Translations under genes and position numbers: made by a program | The notes under the pieces: model-generated | Seen by the model: the letters and a program-made list of their open reading frames with translations, nothing else | The model's database searches: none | Told to the model about the DNA's origin: nothing | Assembly (NCBI GenBank): GCA_003233535.1 | Contig: QIMA01000365.1 | Coordinates: 1-5,409, forward strand | Length of the DNA stretch: 5,409 bases | Reading direction: 5' to 3' | Source of the DNA: Rhodanobacteraceae bacterium | GTDB taxonomy: Bacteria; Pseudomonadota; Gammaproteobacteria; Xanthomonadales; SZUA-5 | In this document: positions 1 to 5,409 of the stretch, in pieces | How positions within the stretch are numbered: the first letter of the stretch is position 1 | Layout of the letters: every line of letters starts with the position of its first letter

Positions 1-285
1 GCTAGACGTGATTTGAGCCTCACTGATTGGTAGCCAGTTCTCATCGGAATCTTCTAGCAGTAGCTGGGTGTGGCCGTCGGCTTGCGAAAGGCGCTGCAAG
101 CGACAGGGCTGCCCGAGATCCAAACGGTGCTGAAAGGCTGCATCCCTAACGGCTACCGAGCCGTCGCCCAAACCGGACGTGAGTAGGCTGAGGTGTACGC
201 CGATGTGGGCGAAATGCCCGGAATCGGCAAGCTCTGGCCAAAATTCCGGGCGGCAGCTGTGTAGCGCCAACCGACCGCTGAATGC
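1..285 (-). other. Dehydratase-like (hot-dog) domain, N-terminal part only, canonical His motif not seen
   Basis: After the AT comes a segment with the order expected of a PKS dehydratase N-terminal hot-dog fold: an FSGRLAL strand, a helix-like stretch, a GVHLSLL helix, then VRDAAFQHRLDL, a QRLSQADGHTQL strand and a strand ending at ENWLP. A true DH carries HxxxGxxxxP around the helix. Here the aligned region is HFAHIGVHLSLL (His at 214-216, 205-207 and 193-195), with no Pro at the expected place, so the catalytic motif is missing or highly divergent. The C-terminal half with its Asp motif lies outside the window. It could be an inactive DH, a divergent active one, or another hot-dog-like structural domain. 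The assignment rests on order and hydrophobic pattern only. Confidence 0.5.
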
Positions 286-3200
286 CGGCGATCGAATTTC
301 ATCTGCGAAGTAGCGGCGCTCGATATTTCGCGCTAACGCTGATTTCCCGCTCTGTTGCGGCCAGAATCGTTGCCGACTGTCGTTGGGCGCGCAAGATGGT
401 ATCGCTAAGCCCGCGTGACTAAGTTCGGTTGCAGCTTCTGCGATGGCCTCGGCTGGTACGTCGGGCACAAAACTGGTTATGAACTTTGCGCTTGGCAACA
501 CGGCTGTACCAAGCGTTGAAAGGACTCCACACGGCCCCACTTCCAAGTACAGCTCGCAGCCTGATTTGGCCGCTGTCTGAAGTGCCTGGACGAACGCGAC
601 TGGCTCGCGTACTTGATGACGCCAATCCACCGCACTCAGGCGCGTACGCGGTTGACCGTCGAGATTTGAGTACAGCGGCACGGCCGCGTCGCTTACGTCC
701 ATGCGCGCAGCGGCAAGCTCCAGTTCTGCGAGGATTGGCGTCATCAAACGGGAGTGGAAGGCGCGCGTCATGGGCAGCATTTGCGCCGCAATATCACATC
801 CTTTCAGCGTTTGCAGTGCCGCCGAAATAGCTGAACCATCACCGGAAATCACCAGATTGCGCGGGCCGTTATGGGCCGCGATCTCGACCGATATGCCCAG
901 TGCGGAGCCGAGCGCTGAGCGTAAGTCGCTTTCAGTCGCGCGAACGGTGGCCATGGCTCCGGGCTCTGTCGCGCTCATCAACCGACCGCGCTCCACGACA
1001 AACTCGGCTGCCTGCTCTAGTTCCAGTATTCCGGCGTAAACCGCAGCTGAAATCTCACCCAGGCTGTGTCCAAGCACCAAATCAGCGACGACGCCTCGAC
1101 TGCGCCAAACTTCGGCCAACCCGACCTCGAATGCGAACAGTGCCGGCTGCACCACCGCGGTGTCGTCCAACGACAACTGGTCATCAGTCAACAATCGCCG
1201 TAACGGTAGTGGCAGCAGTGGATCGATTCGTGCGGCGATACGGTCGATTGTCGCGCTGAACACTGGCTCGTTTTCGCATAGCCAACGGCCCATGCCCGGC
1301 GATTGCGCTCCCTGCCCGGAAAACAACAAGCCAAGGCGTGGACTAATCTGAGTCGGTTTGGCGATCGGCTCGGGCACCTCCACGATCAGATGCACATTCG
1401 TGCCGCTGGCACCGAATGAACTTAGCCCGGCCAAGCGCCGCCCATCGATTCGCGGCCAACGGGTGGTCCGATCGAGGACCTGAACGGTCGAGTCCGATAC
1501 CTCACATCGCGGATTGAGTCGATCGAAATGCAGGTTGCCAGGCAGGCTGTCGGACCTTGCTGAAGCGATGATCTTGAGTAACCCGGCAACCCCGGCCGCA
1601 GCTTCAGCGTGCCCGATGTTTGACTTTATCGAGCCCACGAGGAGGCGGCGCTGCGGGCTGGCATAAACGTCGGCAAGTGCATGCAGTTCGATCGGGTCGC
1701 CCAGTGAGGTGCCAGTTCCGTGAGCCTCGACATAGCTTACGTCGTTGGCCTCGGTTCGGGCAGCGATCAGAGCAGCGCGAATCACGTCGCGTTGTGCAGC
1801 GCCATTGGGTACGGTGTAACCGCTCGCGGCGCCGTCATGATTCATCGCGCTTCCACGAATCACCGCTAGAACCGTATCGCCGTCACTTTCAGCCTTGGAT
1901 AGCGGCTTTAACAAGACCATGCCGATACCTTCAGCGCGCACGTAGCCATTGGCCTGGGCATCGAAACTGCGGCAACGTTGCTGCGGAGAAAGCATCTTTG
2001 CGGCACGCAGCATTTGGCAAGTTTCTTCGGCCAATAGCAGATTGGCACCGCCAGCCAGAGCCAAGGCGCACTCGCCACGCTGTAACGCCTGAATCGCAAG
2101 ATGAATGGCGCTGGCTGAGGACGAACACGCGGTATCGATCGCTAGCGACGGCCCATTAAGGCCCAACGCGTGTGATATGCGGCCGGCAGCGGCGTTGAGG
2201 TATCGCACACCCACTGCGTGCGCATCGAGTAGCTCGTGGCGACGAAGAATGTCCGCGTATTCGGTGCTCGTGATACCGACGTACACACCAATGTTCTTGC
2301 CACTCAGGGCATCGGGGTCGCGACCGGAATGTGTGACTGTCTCCGCCGTGACTTCCAACAGCAACCGATGCTGCGGATCCATTTTTAGCGCTTCTCGAGG
2401 ACTGATCTGGAATCGTTCGGCATCGAACCGATCAACCTCATCCAACCAGCCGGCGACGCGCGAGTCGATACCAGACGGAAGCGTATCGGCACTGCGCGTG
2501 GATGGTGGCTCGCCCACGGCGTCGCGGCCTTCGCTAAGTAGTTTGCTTAGACTGTCTAGATCCATCACTGAGCCGGGCAGGCGTAAGCCCACGCCAATCA
2601 CCGCAATCGGTTCATCGTTGGATAAATCGGGTGGCGCAATGATGTTTGCTGACACCCCGGAAAGCAGATCGGCGAGCCGATGAACGCTAGGCGCCTCGAA
2701 CAGCGCTGGAGCAGGAATCGATCGCCCCAGCTGTTGCTCAAGTTTACGGCGCAGGTCCATCAGGCCAAAGCTGTCTAAGCCCAGTGCCATGAATCCGCGA
2801 TCTGGGTCGACGGCGTTCGGGCTCATTCCGAGTAGGGCAGCGATGCTGTTGCTTACCAGTTCAACCAGTTCTGCTCGCGGAATCGGCTGTGCCAGAGCAG
2901 TCTTCGTGGCGGCAGGTTTGGTCGAGCCGGATTCGAAACCCGCCAACATGGGTCGCTTGCGCAGACTTTGATGTGCCGCCAAGAAACGTGGCCAATCAAT
3001 GTCCGCGACGGCTACGTCATGGTCAGTCTCGTCCAGCGCTAGGCAGATATCGAGAAGCGCTTCGGGATTTACCGGGCGCAATCCGATTCGCTCAAATAGC
3101 GCGTCATTGCTGCTGTCCAACATGCCGCTGTGGGCAACGGGTCCAGCATCAATCACGGCAGCGTGCTGACCACGTGCGCGTCGAGCTTGTGCTACAGCCC

Positions 3201-5409
3201 GCAATGAACCGTTGGCTGCGGCATAAGCAGACATCCCCGCATCGCCCCACAGAGCCGCGCCGGAGCCGAGTAGGACAAAACGTCGCACCGGCCACAGGCT
3301 GCTTAACTTATCGAGATTTTGTGCGCCCCGTAGCTTCGGCTCGAGAATCTCCCGATAGCTCCCTTCCTTGCATCCGGCCAAGTGCAGCACGGTTTCCACC
3401 GGTGGCAGCGTCGTTTCGATTTTCTTGCCGGCATTGCGCATGCTGCGCTCATCGCACACATCTACTGCCAAACTCAAAATTTGCGCGCCAGCCTCAGACA
3501 AGTCGTCAAAACGAGAGGTATCCGGGTGCCGGCCGAGGAGGGCGAAATGCCGCACCCCGCGCGCAAAGAGGCTACGGACTACCCGCTCCCCGATGCCGCC
3601 AAAGGCCCCGCTGACGACGGCGCTACCGACTGGCTGTCGCGGGCTAGGTGCCGCCATCTGCTGCAGTCGTGGGAGAAAGAGCTGATCGCCGCGCAGAGCG
3701 AGTTCGGTCTCTCCAGACGCGAGCGCGAAAGCCAACCGTTCGGGCGTGCGTGCTATTGCCGTGGCACTGGCGTCAAGCAGGCCGCCCCATTGCGCGGGAA
3801 AGGCCAGCGCCAGACTGCGCCCCAGTGCCAACCGCGCCGTAGCCGCAGGATGCAAGGGCTCGCCGGAGGCTGTTTGTAGGCTGTCATGGGCCAATACGTA
3901 GATCGGAGCCGATGCATCGCGCACTGCGTCATGCAAGGCCCGCAGGTGATCGGCCAATGCGTGGCCAACGATCGCATCGGCGGCACCTTCGATACGCAAA
4001 ATGGCATCCGGCTTGCCATCCTTGGCGTTGGTGACTGCGTTGATGCCCAACTGACGCCAAGCTGTCGCCAATTCGGCGGCGCCCTCACCGTGTATCTGCC
4101 AGCACCCGGTGATGGGTGTGTGGGGTAGGGGTGTCGCCTTCCAATCCAGCCGGTAGAGCAAGCCCTGCGTTGCTGAATCCGTCGAAGCATCAAGTGCTTT
4201 CGGCCAGATGCGGCACCGATAGAACGGCTTGGGCGGACGCGATGCGCGGCGTTTTTCGACTGGCTGACCAGCTTCCAGCAGCAGGTGCACATTGGTGCCA
4301 CTGGCGCCGAAGCTACTGACTCCGGCTAGCTGCTTTCCGACAGCTAAGGGCGCGCTCTGGGCCGCCATTTGCAGCCCTTTGCCATCTATTAATGGATTGA
4401 GTGTTCCGAACTGTGGGTTCGGCGGAGTCGCACCGCGTTCTAGCGTCGCGATTGCTCGGATCAGGCCGCCAACGCCAGAGGCCGATTCAGCGTGGCCAAT
4501 ATTGGTTTTGAAAGAGCCAACTAGGAGCGGTGCACGTCGTTCAAGATTGTAAACGGCTGCCGCTGCTGCGGCCTCAATTGGATCGCCGAGTGCAGTGCCG
4601 GTCCCGTGCAGTTCAAGATAAGCCACGTCGGCCGGGTTTGCACCGGCGTTGGCCAGCGCATCGCGCATGACGCGCTCTTGCGCAGTGCCATTGGGAACGG
4701 TGAGGGCGCTGGCTCTGCCGTCGTGATTGACCGCACTACCGTGGATCACCGCGAGCACAGGATCGCCGTCGGCGCGTGCTGCGTCCAGCGGCTTAAGCAT
4801 CAACGTAGCGCAACCTTCAGCGCGAACGAATCCGTCGGCAGCGGCGTCGAACGTGCGACAGCGGCCGTGCGGCGACAACATCCCGGCACGAGCCAAGATG
4901 ATGGACGTGAGCGGTGAAAGAATGAGATTTACGCCTCCCGCCAGTGCGGTATCGCACTGGCCATCGGCGATTGCGCGGCAGGCCATATGCAGTGCGACTA
5001 GCGAGGACGAACAGGCGGTATCAATCACCATGGCTGGGCCAGTCAGACCTAGAGTGTGCGCGATGCGGCCCGCCGCCGTGTTTGCCGGCAGTCCGGTAAT
5101 CGCCTGTGCGGCGAGTTGATCGTGCCCAGAATTGCGCAAGAGCTCCGCGTAGTCCGAGCCAGTCATGCCGACAAATACACCGGTGCGACTGCCGGTCAGC
5201 GCTTCCGGATCGAGTCCCGCGTGTTCTAGCGCGCGCCACGCACATTCCAGCAGCAGGCGCTGCTGCGGGTCCATATACAGCGCTTCCTGCGGTGCGATAG
5301 CGAAGTTCGCAGGGTCGAACTGGTCGATGTCTGTGAGGAAAGCACCAAACCGTGTGGGCGCTAATTCCGGGTCGTTCTGGACCAGCTTGCGCAAGTTCCA
5401 GCGCTGCTC
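1..5409 (-). CDS. Modular type I polyketide synthase, internal fragment (KS-KR-ACP-KS-AT-DH-like)
   Basis: A multifunctional enzyme that extends an acyl-carrier-bound chain by decarboxylative Claisen condensations and modifies it, probably in the cytoplasm. The minus frame with codons starting at positions divisible by three is open for all 1,803 codons, with neither start nor stop, so the gene continues beyond both ends. Domains by residue: KS1 1-379, KR 419-813, ACP 844-916, KS2 933-1344, AT 1359-1670, DH-like from 1709. Catalytic residues are present in every recognised domain except the DH-like region. Module 1 has no AT, and linker domains after both KSs are missing, yet the frame is continuous and motif-consistent, so neither loss looks like a frameshift. 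No start codon is assigned: KS1 lacks its first roughly 45-50 residues here. The PKS assignment is very secure; the product and organism are unknown. Confidence 0.98.
358..378 (-). other. Post-AT linker motif SRQRFWP
   Basis: The short post-AT segment ends in RQRFWP, matching the conserved PFxRxRYW motif that packs the post-AT linker against the KS. The usual preceding LPxYPF stretch is largely absent: the sequence passes from AT helices through a short, Cys- and Asp-containing connector. The same RxRxWP pattern occurs after KS1 in module 1, where there is no AT. Confidence 0.7.
400..1335 (-). other. Acyltransferase domain (AT), malonyl-CoA type
   Basis: This domain selects the extender acyl-CoA and loads it onto the module's ACP, which lies beyond the window. 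It is about 312 residues, a normal length. Motifs in order: LFSGQGAQ at the N-terminus; VQPA; the nucleophile elbow GHSLGE with Ser at 1063-1065; the conserved Arg in ERGRLM; HNGPRNLVISG; RAFHSRLM with the catalytic His at 754-756; PLYSNL; and EVGPCGVL near the end. The AFHS sequence with GHSLGE (not GHSQGE) indicates malonyl rather than methylmalonyl, where YASHS is expected. Arg replaces the usual His of HAFH, so specificity is likely but not certain. The distance between Ser and His is about 103 residues, within the normal range. Confidence 0.94.
1336..1377 (-). other. KS2-AT junction lacking the KS-AT linker domain
   Basis: Only about 14 residues, rich in Pro, Ile and Lys, lie between the KS2 C-terminal HLIVE and the AT start at LGLLFSGQGAQ. 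In modular PKSs such as DEBS, a folded linker domain of about 100 residues normally sits here and packs against KS and AT. The frame and all flanking motifs are intact, so the short junction appears real in this sequence. The AT must therefore be tethered to the KS by a short flexible peptide rather than by the usual rigid domain. Confidence 0.85.
1378..2613 (-). other. Ketosynthase domain KS2 (complete)
   Basis: The elongation ketosynthase of the second module, which takes the beta-hydroxyacyl chain from the preceding ACP. It starts at EPIAVIG (2613) and ends at FGASGTNVHLIVE, 412 residues, slightly short of the usual 420-425. The N-terminal part is trimmed: LPG replaces FPGG, and the usual RW(D)...YYDPDP stretch is reduced by roughly ten residues. 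Catalytic residues are Cys at 2125-2127 in DTACSSS, His at 1720-1722 in HGTGT, and His at 1609-1611 in NIGH, with Lys at 1624-1626. After the cysteine it reads CSSSASAIH, where most KSs have CSSSLVALH or similar. That changes the start of the active-site helix and may affect chain preference, though this is an inference. It shares the same overall motif set as KS1. Confidence 0.96.
2662..2880 (-). other. Acyl carrier protein domain (ACP)
   Basis: This domain carries the growing chain on a 4'-phosphopantetheine arm between KS1, KR and KS2. It is about 73 residues, normal for an ACP. The attachment serine is in LGLDSFGL (Ser at 2770-2772, residue 880), followed by the recognition helix MDLRRKLEQQLG and the closing FEAPSV(x)RLADLL pattern. 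A 30-residue Ala/Thr/Lys/Pro-containing flexible linker separates it from the KR, and about 16 residues lead to KS2. The motif has DSF rather than the common DSL, a tolerated variation in carrier domains. There is a single ACP, not a tandem. It should be functional if a phosphopantetheinyl transferase is present. Confidence 0.96.
2971..4155 (-). other. Ketoreductase domain (KR), probably A-type, compact
   Basis: An NADPH-dependent reductase that converts the beta-keto group on the ACP to a hydroxyl. The structural (degenerate Rossmann) half runs from YRLDW at 4155 to about LFLPRL near 3670, with a central LALGRSLAL helix. The catalytic half begins with the cofactor loop SGAFGGIG (3589-3612). 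The tetrad is Lys in EPKLRG (3334-3336), Ser in LLGSGAA (3262-3264), Tyr in SAYAAAN (3223-3225) and Asn (3211-3213). The Lys-Ser spacing (24 residues), Ser-Tyr (13) and Tyr-Asn (4) match DEBS KR1. There is no LDD motif, and a Trp sits eight residues before the Tyr (3247-3249). These mark A-type KRs, which make L-hydroxyls, but Met replaces the usual Gln or His three before the Tyr. The loop after HLAG is about nine residues short. At about 395 residues it is smaller than typical KRs. Confidence 0.93.
4156..4272 (-). other. AT-less KS1-KR junction with post-AT-like RxRxWP motif
   Basis: Only 39 residues separate the end of KS1 from the YRLDW motif that starts the KR structural subdomain. A canonical module would have a KS-AT linker, an AT of about 300 residues and a post-AT linker here. 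The stretch is basic and proline-rich and contains PFYRCRIWP (4201-4227), which resembles the YPFxRxRYW motif normally found just after an AT. It parallels RQRFWP after the real AT of the next module. I infer that the AT and linker domain are absent by deletion or by descent from an AT-less module, with the post-AT segment retained. The frame stays open, so a sequencing frameshift is unlikely. Confidence 0.82.
4273..5409 (-). other. Ketosynthase domain KS1 (N-terminus cut by window edge)
   Basis: This beta-ketoacyl synthase domain accepts an acyl chain on its cysteine and condenses it with the extender on the downstream ACP. The window opens inside the domain, just before the usual RW motif, so the N-terminal EPIAIVG-type strand is missing. 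The nucleophile lies in DTACSSSLVALH, with Cys at 5011-5013 (residue 133). The catalytic histidines are in HGTGT (His at 4606-4608) and NIGH (His at 4492-4494), with the conserved Lys at 4507-4509. The loop reads GSFKTNIGH, where GSxKSNIGH is commoner, a mild variation. The C-terminal signature FGASGTNVH ends the domain. MDPQQRLLLE and GVFVG near residues 45-75 are also typical. All catalytic residues are intact, so it should be active in elongation. Nothing suggests a loading KSQ type, since the cysteine is present. Confidence 0.96.

Noticed and set aside
486..1351. Overlapping + strand open frames over the AT region
   Set aside because: They are arginine-rich, low-complexity antisense translations of a minus strand that encodes a full AT with correctly placed motifs. 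No family motif is visible in them.
2889..3879. Long + strand open frames opposite the KR
   Set aside because: They lie antisense to the KR tetrad and cofactor motif in the PKS frame. Their composition (Arg, Pro, Cys-rich) is typical of shadow frames.
4156..4272. Frameshift or second gene start as the explanation for the missing AT
   Set aside because: The PKS frame is uninterrupted from KS1 through KR with recognisable motifs on both sides. No stop, start or leftover AT motif was seen in the other frames here.
3753..4301. 182-residue minus-strand frame out of phase with the PKS
   Set aside because: It is in a different frame from the continuous 1,803-codon PKS reading, overlaps the KR structural subdomain, and shows no recognisable motif.
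1..5409. RNA genes, CRISPR arrays, insertion sequences, promoters or hairpin terminators
   Set aside because: The whole window is coding. I saw no short regularly spaced repeats, transposase motifs, terminal inverted repeats, or stem-loops followed by T tracts.

Overview
The whole 5,409-base window is one stretch of a single minus-strand gene. Reading from 5409 down to 1 in the frame whose codons begin at positions divisible by three gives 1,803 codons with no stop. The protein is an assembly-line (modular type I) polyketide synthase (PKS), and it is cut at both ends. The first recognisable residues are already inside a ketosynthase (KS), and the frame is still open at position 1. The gene is long and G+C moderately high (about 50-67% in the three lines I counted), with no introns. 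Both fit a bacterium that makes secondary metabolites, but I cannot name a genus from this sequence.

Layout in translation order (right to left on the + strand; residue 1 is the codon at 5409): KS1, N-terminus missing (residues 1-379); a 39-residue junction with no acyltransferase; ketoreductase KR (419-813); acyl carrier protein ACP (844-916); KS2 (933-1344); a 14-residue junction; acyltransferase AT (1359-1670); a short post-AT linker; and the start of a dehydratase-like hot-dog domain (1709-1803) that runs off the window. This is nearly one full module, KS-KR-ACP, followed by the first part of a second, KS-AT-(DH-like).

Both KS domains keep Cys-His-His, the KR keeps Lys-Ser-Tyr-Asn, the ACP keeps its phosphopantetheine serine, and the AT keeps its Ser-His pair with malonyl-type motifs. 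The expected chemistry is therefore as follows. KS1 extends the incoming chain on the ACP, the KR reduces the beta-keto group to a hydroxyl, and the ACP passes the chain to KS2. KS2 then extends it with a malonyl unit chosen by the AT. The extender for the first module must come from elsewhere, because that module has no AT.

The unusual part is the compact architecture. Module 1 lacks an AT although module 2 has one. Neither KS is followed by the roughly 100-residue KS-AT linker domain normal in modular PKSs. The KR is shortened around its stereochemistry-determining loop, and the dehydratase-like region lacks a clear HxxxGxxxxP motif. I found no RNA gene, mobile element, CRISPR array, promoter or terminator. 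Open frames on the + strand and in other minus frames are shadows of the PKS.
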